A stretch of 64,000 bases of DNA from Apium graveolens (lineage: Eukaryota; Streptophyta; Magnoliopsida; Apiales; Apiaceae), in contig NC_133647.1 in assembly GCF_009905375.1 (NCBI RefSeq), positions 76,202,671 to 76,266,670 on the forward strand. The letters are read 5' to 3'. A program made the translations under genes and the position numbers. Shown in pieces: positions 32,885 through 46,444 of the stretch. The notes under the pieces are model-generated. The model was not told where the DNA came from. It searched no databases and worked only from the letters and a program-made list of their open reading frames with translations. The first letter of the stretch is position 1, and each line of letters begins with the position of its first letter.

Positions 32885-34935
32885 TGTAATATCCTGGATA
32901 TATCGTGTAATTATTTTCACTAATAAATAATTATTATGTATGTTCAGTATCTATTTTGTGAATTATTTGTTAAGTGTTATATGTGTTGGGATGTTTAAAA
33001 ATAATATTAATTGAATATTTTAATTTTTATATGTCCAAAATAAAATATAAATAATTGTCATATCTTCCTATTTATATTTATGTTGATTTATGATTTTATA
33101 GGAAATATATGGATTTTATAAAAAAAAATCCAAGTATTTAAAAACTATTTTATACAATCGGGAACCAACTGACGTCATCCGTTTTTACGTTTTTATAACC
33201 TGAAACTTTTCCGAAAACTCCTTCCTAACCTAATTGCAATATTCCGAGCATTTTCCATATTTCGACTTTTTCGATCCGGCGTACGGTTTGTCATGTGCGG
33301 GTCCCGGCGCAATATTTTCGATATAAGATTAGTTTCGGTAAATCAATAAAACTCGTATTTTTGATAAACGGGATCTTTTCATTAAACTATTATAATTATC
33401 ACCTCGTAATACGTGTAACCAGGCGCTGAGACCAAGACCGCACTACAAATTGTACAGGTTTGGATAATTATCCCGAAACCGGTACCGTTTTGGATCTGTT
33501 TTTACAAATAAACGGAATATTTTATATCTGGTATGATCCAACGGGGTACCAATATTCCGTAAATATAAATAGCCTTTACCGTATTTTATTTTGTACAGAA
33601 AATCATTTGCAAACAGTTAAATAGATAATTATCCAGAGAAACGAACCGTGTTCTTCGTGTTCTTCGCAATCAAACAAGGATTTGAGGATGTTATTGGGAT
33701 TCAACCGAGGCGTATGAATAATCAACGCGAAGCTCTCGATGAGACGATTGTTTTCATATCAAAATTTTCGAACAAGATTATTTATTTTTCAATTTTGTTT
33801 TTTCTGTTTATTTATTTATTTAAAATTAATTCAGACTTTGATTTAGAAGGATTATTGGACTGTGTTGATGATTGCTTATCATTCCTGAGATCCTGAGGAG
33901 TAATTTGATATATAAATTTGTTGGTTTTGATTAAGATTTCATGGGGTTCGAGTATTGGGTTTCTATTAAAATTTTAATTCGAATTTCTGTTCTTGATTAT
34001 GGTTTTTGATTGTTAACGTTGCCTGGGTTAGATTATAATCATCCTAAGCTTTATTCGATAGTTAAATCAGTGAGTTTGGTTGAGAAATAAAGAAAAACGA
34101 CTGATTGGCCGGAGAAGAGTTGAAGGTCGCCGGGTTTAGTATTGTTTAGGCCGGAATCTGTGATAGGAAGCTTGTTTGTGTTGAATCTTGTATTGCCTGA
34201 GTTGCTACGACTGCAAGGAACAGATAATGATTAGAAGACGGAGGAAAACGAGTGGTTTTGACACAAATCGTAGGGTCACCGGAATCCGGTGAAGCCGCCG
34301 AAATCTGGGGAATTCCCAGAAACCGGTCGACATTCAACCCGGCCCGGTTTGTGTTCATCACGACCCGGTTCTCAAACCCAGGTTTGATTCATTTTCCCCC
34401 AATTACAATTATCCAATTCTGTTTCAGGAATTCCTTTTTTGAAATAATTTAAAATTTATTATTTAATTCCTAAAATTCATCTTTAATTCCTAAAATCATT
34501 ATTTTAATTCCAAAATTCATTTTTAATTCAAAAATAAATCTGCTTTATTTTATTAATTGATTTTAATTAGGTTTTAATTATTTTAATTAGTCAATTAATT
34601 TAATATTAATTGATTAATTAACTTAATTAATTATTAGTTGATTTTAATTAATTTAATAAATAGATTTAATTATTTTTAAATGATTTAAAAATTTTGAAAA
34701 ATAGTTTCGAACTTTAAAATATTATTTTGAATTATTTTCAAGGCTCGACAAATATTATAAAAATTATTTTGAAGCCAGATTTGGCTAACCGAACCCTGTT
34801 TATTGTTTTAAAATTGATCCAACGACCCATTTTAATTCCGAAAAATATTTTAAAAATCATATTAAATACCTGAAAAACTGTTTATGGCCCATGACTTCCT
34901 TATAAATGAAATCTCATTGATTGTTTGACGTGCTC
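32885..34935 (+). repeat. 3' LTR of element F, first part
   Basis: It starts TGTAATATCCTGG. It is AT-rich and ends at the D insertion. The last five bases, TGCTC, are one copy of D's target duplication. Short ORFs here have no support. Confidence 0.75.
34931..34935. other. Target site duplication of element D, left copy
   Basis: TGCTC, repeated at 48511-48515 directly outside the other end of D. Confidence 0.92.
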
Positions 34936-37900
34936 TGTAACACCCCCAAATCCGGGGTCGGGGATCCGGGTTGTCACGAGTTCCATTTCCCTTAACAACA
35001 CCCAATCTTAATAAATAATCAACTACTCTGTACTGTGACCCCACAATAAACACACACACCACAAGTTATAGTCTCAGAGATGAATATCCAAAAATAATCA
35101 CAAGTCATTTTATTCCACAATTATATGCCAATACACCTTAAACAGGTTTCTGAATAAATTTACATTTCTTTGCCATTATTACAATTCATAAATATACATA
35201 ATCTGATACATCAAAGGTTGAAAGCCTAGCCTATTGGTAGTTCCTACCTCAGCTATGGCGGCATCAGTGCTTCTAGAAAACTGCGGAACGTCTCCTAACC
35301 TCTTGCGAATCGGGAGCTTGGTCCGGTTCATCTTGTCTATCTGATGTTGTGTGATGAAAGAAGAAAGCAAGGGTGAGCAGCAAGCCCACCAAAATAATAT
35401 GTATAATGATTAACAATATATGAGCCTTCTCATAGTACTCATGAAAGTCTTGGTCAAAAGAAATGAACCAAGTTTGATATCTTAATGCGATGAAGTCGCA
35501 AAATATTCAGTATATATACATATATACTTTTCAAAATATTGGAAGTCCTCTTCCATGCATAATATACACAAAATCCCAGTGTATAACTGTATATATAAAA
35601 AAATATCGTTGCAAGGTGATCTCATACATCTAACCTTGTCTCAACGTTTTTCTGAAAATCTTTGTCATTCATAAGACAATTATTAACTAGATATAAGTTT
35701 AAAAGATGAGGTTACCAAATACCCCAATATACTTATATCTTTCCCAATACTACTTGAACTACCACCGTTCAAGTTATAACCAGTTTCAAAAGTTCATCAC
35801 ATAGATGAGACTACAAGACAAGATTTGAATAGATTCAACCTTTAAAATATCATCAAAATAAAATGAAGTTATGAGATACTTCATTTGATGTAAACATCAT
35901 TTTGAAAACTTGACCCTGCCAACACTCAACAATCGCCCAACCGTAGCCTTTCTATCGAAGTGCTCTGGGTAGTGTTGCAGAAATTATCCAATTGGATGAT
36001 GAACTCATTACGGGAGTTTGCCACGCCAGGAAGACCACTTACGATGATCAGTCGTAGTAGTACAACCCCACCATTTTCTACATGTAGAGGAGAACCTGTC
36101 GGATTTACTTGTCAACCGAACACTGAACTCCTAAGGAATGGACCGCCTTAGCGGAACTTCCAGGCCATTTGGGCCAATATAATAAGGCTGGGCCGGCGCT
36201 ACTCGACCACTTACGCCACTCCTAGTTCAGATGAAATCCATGACTCTGAAGCGTAAAGCTCGTTTCCCCCTTTCCCCAAGTAGAAACTTGTTGATACGGC
36301 TCCACCAAGAAGTCGTACCTAGTTAGAAAGGAAAACTCACCGATATTTCCCAGGCGATGCCTGTTAATGGATTAACTTGTTCCAAGAATTTTACTTCCCG
36401 AATATTGGGTAAGTAATCAAAAACTCTTTTACCAAGACAGCAACCTTGTTGCGAATATAAAACACACCACCGAGCCGGATCCCCCAGGTTTTGAGCGAGT
36501 ATTTAAATCCCCTATTTAAAAGGAAGATCTTAAATATAAAAATAGTTTTGGGATCCGCTCTAACTTTTGAAAATCATTTTGAAGACTCGAAAACACTTTA
36601 AAGAGTGTTTGGAGTAAAACTGATTTAATGAAGTAAATCAGTCCCCAGAATATTTAGAAAATGTCTGAATATTATTATTTAAATAATATTCCCATAAAAA
36701 AATAATCTTTATAAAATAATTGAAGTAGAAGTATTAAAACTTATACTTGAAATGAATAGCAAATAATCAAAGATATACTTATACGAAAGTAATATCTTTA
36801 TTTGAATAATCAAAAATAAGTTTGATTATCGACACCTTATTCTTTAATAAAATAAAGAATATATCTCAGCAAATAATCGGAGTCATAGATCCTCAAATGA
36901 ATATTCAAATAATATTCAATAAATAAAATAAGCTGAGTCATAATACCTCGAATGAATATTATAAATAATATTCATTAAATAAAATAAAGGAGTCATACAT
37001 CCTCAAATGAATATTCAAATAACATTCAATAAATAATGTAAAGGAGTCATACGCCTTCGAATAATATTCGAAATAATATTCAATAATAAAATAAAGTTAA
37101 AGTTATCGAATAAACCTTATTCGATTAATAGTTTTAAAAACTATATCCATATATATATATAAATAAATATATATATATATATACTCGGGAACATCGACTC
37201 CCGGTTTAGAAATATGTTCACCTTTTATCCCCTATACTAAGGGTATACGCAACTACTTGCTTATTTCTAGCATAGGTATTATGCAACTATAAGCATTGAA
37301 ATCAACAGATAGATAACCAGATTACGAAACAGACATGCATATATACCATATTAGCATGCTCCAATATATCGCAAAATTTGCTAATAACAATCATGCAATA
37401 TCACAAGATAATGCATATACATATATTTACATCACAACAACAGTATAACGGGTAGAAAACTTGCCTGAGCGACTGGGGTTACGAATGGCTCGGGACGAGT
37501 CTGGTAACCTATAAACAACAAGTAAGTTGGAATTAAACCAAAGTCACTTGTAAATCTATACTTTAACTAACTTAGACTCTAACGCTTGTTTTGCGCTCAC
37601 TGATTCGCTTAAGCCACTCGGGTACCCTCGGCTCCACCATTTTTAATAATTTAACCTTTACGAGTTTTAAAGCGATTCCTTCGCGAGTGACTTACCAACT
37701 GCCTAAAACACTTACCATAAATGTTTCATGCATTAATTAACCCTTTTCGGTCTTTAACCTACATTTCAAAGTAAGGCGAGGGGAAAAAGTTTCGTTCGCG
37801 AAACGCCGTTACTTGAAACGGTCGTTTCTCCTAAACCGTTCATCGGAATCAAACGAACCACATATCAAAACGAAGCTCGTAACATGAACTATCTAAACAG

Positions 37901-38795
37901 GACAATGGTCAAAACCTAGCAGTGAGTTCAAGGGTTCTGATGTTAAGAACAAAAACAGTCTACGGTAAATCGGACATTACGACGGCTATGTTTACGCGAT
38001 TTCCCAAATTTAAACCAACTCAAAACAACCACAATCCAACCCCAATTCATAACCCAATCCAAACTCCATCCAAAATACATTACAACAGCCCCAAACCAAC
38101 TCATTATAATCCATTTACTTACTCCTAAAACTTGAATTTAAACTATACTACATTCTTTAACCAAATCTTAAGATTTCAACAAATCAATCACCACCATTCC
38201 AACCCAAACTCTTAAACAAACAAGTTTCATGCTTCACATATACTATACTACTCATAACCATTCCTAAATACTCAAAACTAAAGCTAGGGTTTGTAGTTTA
38301 TACCTTCCTTGGAGAGTGGAGAATCAAGAGGATGGTTTGGAATCACCTTTAAAGCCCTTAACCAAGCTTAATCTAAACAAAACTTCAAGAACACAAATTT
38401 TAGTTCTTGAAAACACTATTCACCATCTTCTTTGATGATTTATAGAAAAAGATTGGCTTGGAATTAGAAGCTTAAACTTATAGGAAGTATGTAACTTAAC
38501 TAGGAGGAGCTAGGATAATTACCTTGGAAAATAACAAGTGGAGGAGCTTGGACTTCCCATTTCTTAAGAAACCACCCGAGAGCATGAGGAAGAAGAAGAG
38601 AGAATTTTGTGTTTTGTTTGATGAAAATGAAATGATTTGCTTGGTTGGTTGATTTTTGTTGTTTGCTTTAGTGAATTACCTAGTTGCCCTTGGTTTTGTG
38701 TGGTTAATATTCCACCACATCTCCTCCTTCCCTATGTCATGCTTACATCACATTGCTATCTCATCCTCCCTTCCTTGTCCTCTTCTCATTGGTTG
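34936..38795 (-). repeat. 3' LTR of element D, lacking its first ~450 bases
   Basis: It matches 44170-48060 until CATTGGTTG at 38787-38795, then breaks off into degraded integrase sequence. The LTR start, polypurine tract and pol end are absent. It contains a fourfold ~55-base tandem repeat (36875-37095) and an AT microsatellite (37145-37183). Confidence 0.9.
36875..37095 (-). repeat. Tandem repeat of ~55-60 bases in the D LTR
   Basis: Four diverged copies, each beginning near GGAGTCATA and containing AATATTCAAATAATATTCA. The same block is at about 46113-46330 in the other LTR. Confidence 0.65.
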
Positions 38796-39360
38796 TAGGT
38801 TACGTCGGGTTACATATCTATGCGCTCATATGCCTCTATTTATCTGGCATCTGAATTTCACTTCCTTAACATTGATACGTGAAACACGTTACGACCTGCT
38901 ACATGTTCGGGGTTAGGGCTAGCTCATATGCTAACTTCCCAAACGTCTTAATATATCCAAGGGTCCAACAAATTGTAGACTTAGCTTTCCTTCCTTTCCG
39001 AACCTCATCAATCCTTTCCAAGGGATACCTATAACATTATAGGTCCCCTATTTCATACTCTTTATCCTTTCGTGTCAAATCAACATACTTATCATGTCCA
39101 TCTTGGGCTACTACCAGCCGTCCTCTGATTAGATCTATCATACCCTTGGTCCTTTGGACTACTGCGGGTCCGAGCATCTTGCGCTCTACAACTTCATCCT
39201 AACATAAGGGAGATCGACATTGTCTTCCTTCAAGGATCTCATAAGGCGACATCTCGATAATGACATATGATCTATTGTCGTAAGATAACTCAATCCGAAT
39301 TAAGTGATCATTCCAAATTCTTTCAAGTCTATTACACAGACTCTCATCATAGCTTCCAAT
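38796..39360 (-). pseudogene. Integrase C-terminal remnant of element D
   Basis: The minus strand reads, with frameshifts, LEAMMRVCVIDLK, then SPYEILEGRQCRSPLC, then RTKGMIDLIRGRLVVAQDGHDKY, GKLAYELALTPN and FTYQC (for FHVSM). These align in order with 32120-32620 of element F, so the lineage is the same. The remnant ends exactly where the LTR truncation begins (38796). There are multiple stops, and no catalytic residues remain in this portion. Confidence 0.75.
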
Positions 39361-42180
39361 CATTAGAGCTCTTGCTTCTCAATACCCATTCTTTTCCAGT
39401 TCGTAATCGCTATCACCTTCCGTTCCTAATATTATACTGGTTATACTTTTGCTCGTTAGCGTTCTATAACCTTTTAATAACCACGTCAACCTTAGTATCA
39501 CGAATGTGTTCCCATTTCGCATACTACCACCACTTCAGTACTCCTTTTTCAGTTGTTTCTATTTTCCAAAATTTGATCAATCAAATAGAAGTAAAGGAAT
39601 TTATTGAGAGATCACTATGATCATGAACACTTGTTATATCGCATAGTTAGTACAGAAGGTGGCCAGCCTTTAGTACTTGACAAGCAATTAAACAATAGAT
39701 GGTATCCTACTAGGCTTCTATCACACAGATAGATAGTCATTCGGCAATACCTCCCCTTTCTGGAAGGGTTGTTCTTCTCAGATTACATGAAATGAAAAGA
39801 AGAGAAAAGAACGAACTGAAGAGAATTGTATATTCATAAAAAAAAATTTATTGCCATAAAATATCTGGCTTGGAATCTACCTCTGAACTATAGAGGTTTG
39901 TCATAGAAGAACAAAACATATATGTATTTATATCAACATCAAGTATTATAGCATCGCATTTCACGTGCCTAAATATTTTCGCTATCCCGTCCATCATTCT
40001 ATGGACCCATGCTCTTCCTCGAGCTTATACACAATTACCTTTGAAACTCCCTCGACATCGAAAATCGAATCCGGGATCTCATTCTAGACATCATCGTTAC
40101 TTGAATTCTATGCTTGCACCGCAACCTTCCTCGTATAATAATACGACTCTCTATTGATAAGAAAGAATAATAATTCACTAGGTAGATACTCTACTTAATT
40201 AGTCTATCAATGATAACTTATACACTACCACGACCCGATTAGTGGTGCTCAATCTCAACACCCATTCCAATACAACTCTCATGGTTGTAATCAGCTCATT
40301 ACTCGCAGAATCATTGCTGCCTTACTATGGTCCACAACTGAACTACTGTCATCATTCACTTTCCATGAAATCTTAATATCTAACCATACGGAGTCCATAT
40401 ATGTCGTATCTAATTCTTCTAAGGAGTTAACATAATCACCATTCTTGATTCATGGAGTACACTCCTGATTCTGACATACATACATGACATGAAGCAGATA
40501 AAATTGCAGAAGAGTTTCGCTCAAAGCAACGATAGCAGGTTAATACCATTCTAAATCATATGCCTTAAATAGAAGACTTACTCAAAGGTTCGTCTAGTCC
40601 TTTTTGAAACATGGTCCTGGCTTATTCTCAAGATAGTATCTTCTAAGATAGATAGCCCGTTCATGGCGATTACACGAATTATACCTTTACCAACTACTAT
40701 TACGGTTGGGTATTGCACAGTCATCAGAAGGAATGTCAATCATCCAAACCATAATTCAACCTTCACATTTTTAACCATCATCACTGTTTTCTTTTGGCAC
40801 ACGCGCCTATAATTATCCACTTACCTTTAGAGTGTCGGCCACCTCTTTGGCCTTTCCTGATAGTAAAATTTCCTTACAGTCAATGTCATTTTAACCACCT
40901 CCAAATAAATTTTCTACCTTATTTCCGATCACTGCTTGAGTGAAGATGTTTCCCTTAAAATCTGATGAGTAAAAAAAAATATCACCATTTTTCCATAAGT
41001 TATTGCCTCAGTCTTTAGAGGTTAATCACTATCACGACTGACTCTCAATCATACTTAGAACATCTTTTATCTTAAGTCCTAATTGCCCTGAACAATTTCG
41101 ACCATTACTGGTTCGATCCATCCTTTCTCGTGGTTTAACACGTGCCCACTTGGCATCATTATAATTATGTCATATTTCCTTTATCAACATTTTTATTCTT
41201 GAGAATTTCGAATATTTCCTTTCTCCTTGTAAAACCTCTAAGGTTATCCTTCAATCGTTCCTCCTGTATTCCCTAGATACAGGGCATATTAAAATACCAT
41301 TTACTATTACTAGAACCATTGTCTATATACTTCTGAAAAATTTCTCCACTGATTCTTAAAGGTTGTTGCTATATTAACCCTTTCCAAATCATACTGTCAA
41401 AACTCATACTGTCCCTATTAAGGGTGAAATTCCAACCTTTATGCATTCCCCTAGGATTCATTTTAAGTTACCGATGTTCTAGCCTTAATTCCACCTTTAA
41501 AAGGTACCTGCATCCATCCATGGATAAATCAAGTCATATATCCTTGACAGATTATCTTATTCATCATTCCCACCTCGATAGTCGATACCTAATTTCATAA
41601 TAGCATCCTTATTCAAATTGAGGTCAATCCATATGGCCTCCAAAAGATAACAATGGTCATCCGCTTATCTTGCCTAATTTGGTAACGATAACAAGGATGT
41701 TCTGGAAGATATTGGTCGTGTTCAACATGAACTTCTTCTTAATAATTCCTTATTTACTTCTGTTGTTTGTCTCAACAGTCACCTCAATGTTGGGATATCT
41801 TTCATACCTGGCGTCTCCCTTTCTGGGTATCAAGCCACCGGTCTTACATTTCCTTCTTGAAGGTCACTTCCTTCATCCAATTTTTCCTAATTTCTTACTT
41901 CCTTATCCCCTTAGTCTATCCGCGTCTCATTATTTATCCTTCGAATTATCTCAAGGTTTCCTCGAATCCTCCCAACTTACAGGGGATAAACTATATGTAT
42001 CTCTTATGCCCTCAACCATCAATTTTAACTTATGGTGAATCACCCTCATCCTGACGAATGCATACTTTTCTATTTCTATTGCTACGAGTCGTTAGGGTTT
42101 CCTCAACTCCCTTATCATACCTCAAACTCTATTGCCGTTATATTCCTTTCCACTTCAATTTCTTTTTATTTTCCTTTCTC
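39361..42180 (-). other. Highly decayed interior of element D
   Basis: By position this 2.8 kb should hold protease, RT, RNase H and the integrase core. Translating the minus strand by eye gave only short doubtful fragments and frequent stops. Plus-strand ORFs here (for example 41670-42038) are low-complexity and I do not support them. Confidence 0.45.
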
Positions 42181-42700
42181 TTATCATTATTTCATGAACC
42201 AACACAACATAAGCATTGATTTCAAACATCCCGTCATTCTGGATTCGTGTCCTCAGAATGAATCTTGATAACTTTTACAACTTAGATTCATAATTTATCA
42301 TACTCGTCTGCCTTTGTTCTGGCTCTAAAGCTTTTACACTCTCTCCATAACCTTGGGAATTACTTTCCCGAAAACAATTGGCTGAACTTTAATCAGTTTA
42401 TCATAACCTCTGGCTCCGTGCCTTCCTTGGCCTTTTACCGGCGGGTGGTCTCTCTCTTAGGAGGGTAAGTGATAAAAACAGTCTTTTGTGATTCGTCAAT
42501 CATTTAGAATCTCAAATGATTCCTATATTTCCTTTAGCCAGGCTCTTGCCTCGACTGGGTCAGCTTGTTCCTTGGAACTCTGAGAGCTTAGCGATTTAAA
42601 GGTCCTGAAAGAATTTCTCACCGCACTGTCTCCTCAGGGTGGTGGTTGGGGATAATAGTCTAAGTTCTTTTTAGACAGGTCCATGAATTGCCGTATAGGA
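42181..42700 (-). pseudogene. gag remnant of element D
   Basis: The minus strand reads, across frameshifts, LSEFQGTS then DPVEARAWLKE (from about 42600 down), DESQKTVFITYPPKRE, and farther on IPKVMERV and NKGRRV/MINYES-like sequence (42390-42310). This is the order of motifs in the chromovirus gag capsid domain. It lies downstream of a pol fragment on the element strand, which is the wrong order for a normal element. Confidence 0.65.
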
Positions 42701-43029
42701 GTACCGTCTCGGGTCTCCTTTCCTTACTCGACTTTCTGTTTCCTTAGTATGAAATGTTTCATCCTACTCCCCATAATTGGGGTCATCTTTTAATTTAAAA
42801 TCCTCATTTTCCACTCCATTATGTCATGGGTTCCTTCTATCTTGATGGCGACCTCCCTGACTATCACGTTCAGGGTTTGCTCTAAATCTTATTCCTCAAA
42901 CTATGGCTCTCATCTAAGTTCTCATCCTTACGCTCTTGAACTTTTGGAACCCAAATTCTATAGGAATACCTCATTATCCCCTTATCATCTTTCTCGATAT
43001 TAATCTTTTATCTAATTGTTGGCTCCCTG

Positions 43030-43715
43030 CCTTCATTCATAACTTTTTCTGGCACAATATGATCTTTTCCAATAATTCGGGCTGTATTGCAATCTCAAAC
43101 AGCTTTTCGGTACCGGCTCCGGTTACCTTCACTTCTATTTCCATTTTCTCAAAATCTCTTATAAACTCTCCAAAAGACATTATCATCTTGAGTCTCTCCT
43201 TTTTACTAAGGGCATCAGCCACCATATTGGCTTTCCCCGAATGATAAAGAATCTCCCAATCATTATTCTTGATTAGCTCTAACTGCCTCCTCTGGCATAT
43301 GTTGAGCTCTTTCTACATGAAAAATGTACTAGAGCACTTTATGGCTCAGGTAATTCTCGCACTTCTCTCCATACAAGTAGTGCCTCCAATCTTTAGGGTA
43401 AAACTATTGCCACGAGCCTAAGCTCATGGGCGGGGATATCGAATTTCATATTACCTTAATTGTCTTGACATGTACGCGATTACCTTACCGTGCTGCATAA
43501 GCACGCACCCTAAGCCCTTGTGCGAAGCGTCACTACACTTCACAAAATCTCCTTTTCCATCCGGCAATGCCAGCATAGGGGCCATCACCAACCTCTGCTT
43601 CAGTTCTTGAAAGCTGTTCTCGCATTTCTCTGTCCATTCGAACTTCTCAGTCTTACGAGTAAGCCGCGTTAAAGGGGTTACTATCTTTACAAACTTGAAC
43701 GAACCTCCGGGAGTG
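43030..43715 (-). pseudogene. RT-RNase H-integrase fragment of element D
   Basis: The minus strand reads VKIVTPLTRLTRKTEKFEW (RT-RNase H connection, about 43700-43640), then MAPMLALPDGKGDF, CSDASHKGLGCVLMQHGKV and MSRQL (RNase H), and after a decayed stretch MVADALSKKERLKM and IQPELLEKI (linker to integrase). It begins abruptly only about 450 bases from the primer site. The gag, protease and RT normally preceding it are missing here. Confidence 0.85.
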
Positions 43716-44153
43716 ACCGGCCAATCCTACCTCTGGTAGTCGACCTAACCATGGTCATCAATTCATCAGTGGTCCTTTATCCAATCTTGTCAGGATCCTC
43801 CATGGGATCCTCCTCAACAACTATCCCTCTAGGACAACATCCTCAACCGCTACATCCTCAATATCAACATCATCCGGTCCTGCATTAGGACACTCTATCG
43901 GATCCACAATCCGATCTCCAATTAGTAATAAAATATCATCGCGATGTTGCTCCTCAACCTCAGGGTTCGTAGTCCCGCTACCATATATCATAACGAACTA
44001 CGCTCCTATCACGATATTTATAAGGGTTCCCATAAGGGTTTTAACTGTCAGTGCTACGTTAGGTAGCCCGAATATGAACTTGGCAAGAGTTCTTATTATC
44101 TTAGTTAACTTATTATCTTAACGTCCCATCATCTCTGAGGTTTATAACGCTTA
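43716..44153 (-). other. Leader and possible gag start of element D
   Basis: From the primer site inward, 170 bases are non-coding. The minus strand then reads GSGTTNPEVEEQHRDDILLL and VDPIECPNAGPDDVDIEDVA (about 43990-43850), an acidic stretch like the N-terminus of chromovirus gag. It stops at about 43830 and joins the pol fragment. Confidence 0.5.
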
Positions 44154-44165
44154 GCTCTGATACCA
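44154..44165 (-). other. Primer binding site of element D
   Basis: The minus strand reads TGGTATCAGAGC, four bases after the LTR end. It is complementary to initiator tRNA-Met. Confidence 0.9.
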
Positions 44166-44169
44166 CTTC

Positions 44170-46402
44170 TGTAACACCCCCAAATCCGGGGTCGGGGTTC
44201 CGGGTTGTCACGAGTTCCATTTCCCTTAACAACACCCAATCTTAATAAATAATCAACTACTCTGTACTGTGACCCCACAATAAACACACACACCACAAGT
44301 TATAGTCTCAGAGATGAATATCCAAAAATAATCACAAGTCGTTTTATTCCACAATTATATGCCAATACACCTTAAACAGGTTTCTGAATAAATTTACATT
44401 TCTTTGCCATTATTACAATTCATAAATATACATAATCTGATACATCAAAAGTTGAAAGCCTAGCCTATTGGTAGTTCCTACCTCAGCTATGGCGGCATCA
44501 GTGCTTCTAGAAAACTGCGGAACGTCTCCTAACCTCTTGCGAATCGGGAGCTTGGTCCGGTTCATCTTGTCTATCTGATGTTGTGTGATGAAAGAAGAAA
44601 GCAAGGGTGAGCAGCAAGCCCACCAAAATAATATGTATAATGATTAACAATATATGAGCCTTCTCATAGTACTCATGAAAGTCTTGGTCAAAAGAAATGA
44701 ACCAAGTTTGATATCTTAATGCGATGAAGTCGCAAAATATTCAGTATATATACATATATACTTTTCAAAATATTGGAAGTCCTCTTCCATGCATAATATA
44801 CACAAAATCCCAGTGTATAACTGTATATATAAAAAAATATCGTTGCAAGGTGATCTCATACATCTAACCTTGTCTCAACGTTTTTCTGAAAATCTTTGTC
44901 ATTCATAAGACAATTATTAACTAGATATAAGTTTAAAAGATGAGGTTACCAAATACCCCAATATACTTATATCTTTCCCAATAATACTTGAACTACCACC
45001 GTTCAAGTTATAACCAGTTTCAAAAGTTCATCACATAGATGAGACTACAAGACAAGATTTGAATAGATTCAACCTTTAAAATATCATCAAAATAAAATGA
45101 AGTTATGAGATACTTCATTTGATGTAAACATCATTTTGAAAACTTGACCCTGCCAACACTCAACAATCGCCCAACCGTAGCCTTTCTATCGAAGTGCTCT
45201 GGGTAGTGTTGCAGAAATTATCCAATTGGATGATGAACTCATTACGGGAGTTTGCCGCGCCAGGAAGACCACTTACGATGATCAGTCGTAGTAGTACAAC
45301 CCCACCATTTTCTACATGTAGAGGAGAACCTGTCGGATTTACTTGTCAACCGAACACTGAACTCCTAAGGAATGGACCGCCTTAGCGGAACTTCCAGGCC
45401 ATTTGGGCCAATATAATAAGGCTGGGCCGGCGCTACTCGACCACTTACGCCACTCCTAGTTCAGATGAAATCCATGACTCTGAAACGTAAAGCTCGTTTC
45501 CCCCTTTCCCCAAGTAGAAACTTGTTGATACGGCTCCACCAAGAAGTCGTACCTAGTTAGAAAGGAAAACTCACCGATATTTCCCAGGCGATGCCTGTTA
45601 ATGGATTAACTTGTTCCAAGAATTTTACTTCCCGAATATTGGGTAAGTAATCAAAAACTCTTTTACCAAGACAGCAACCTTGTTGCGAATATAAAACACA
45701 CCACCGAGCCGGATCCCCCAGGTTTTGAGCGAGTATTTAAATCCCCTATTTAAAAGGAAGATCTTAAATATAAAAATAGTTTTGGGATCCGCTCTAACTT
45801 TTGAAAATCATTTTGAAGACTCGAAAACACTTTAAAGAGTGTTTGGAGTAAAACTGATTTAATGAAGTAAATCAGTCCCCAGAATATTTAGAAAATGTCT
45901 GAATATTATTATTTAAATAATATTCCCATAAAAAAATAATCTTTATAAAATAATTGAAGTAGAAGTATTAAAACTTATACTTGAAATGAATAGCAAATAA
46001 TCAAAGATATACTTATACGAAAGTAATATCTTTATTTGAATAATCAAAAATAAGTTTGATTATCGACACCTTATTCTTTAATAAAATAAAGAATATATCT
46101 CAGCAAATAATCGGAGTCATAGATCCTCAAATGAATATTCAAATAATATTCAATAAATAAAATAAGCTGAGTCATAATACCTCGAATGAATATTATAAAT
46201 AATATTCATTAAATAAAATAAAGGAGTCATACATCCTCAAATGAATATTCAAATAATATTCAATAAATAATGTAAAGGAGTCATACGCCTTCGAATAATA
46301 TTCGAAATAATATTCAATAATAAAATAAAGTTAAAGTTATCGAATAAACCTTATTCGATTAATAGTTTTAAAAACTATATCCATATATATATATATATAT
46401 AA

Positions 46403-46444
<42 letters not shown>

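Noticed and set aside
35179..35370. 63-codon minus-strand ORF, repeated at 44413-44604
   Set aside because: It lies in both copies of the D LTR, so the repetition is not independent conservation. Kept only as a comparison for the H3-like peptide.
35960..38128. Short plus-strand ORFs present in both D LTRs
   Set aside because: Their presence in both copies only reflects LTR identity; no motif is seen.
41670..42268. Plus-strand hydrophobic ORFs inside element D
   Set aside because: They lie antisense to the decayed interior of D and are low-complexity; no family is recognisable.
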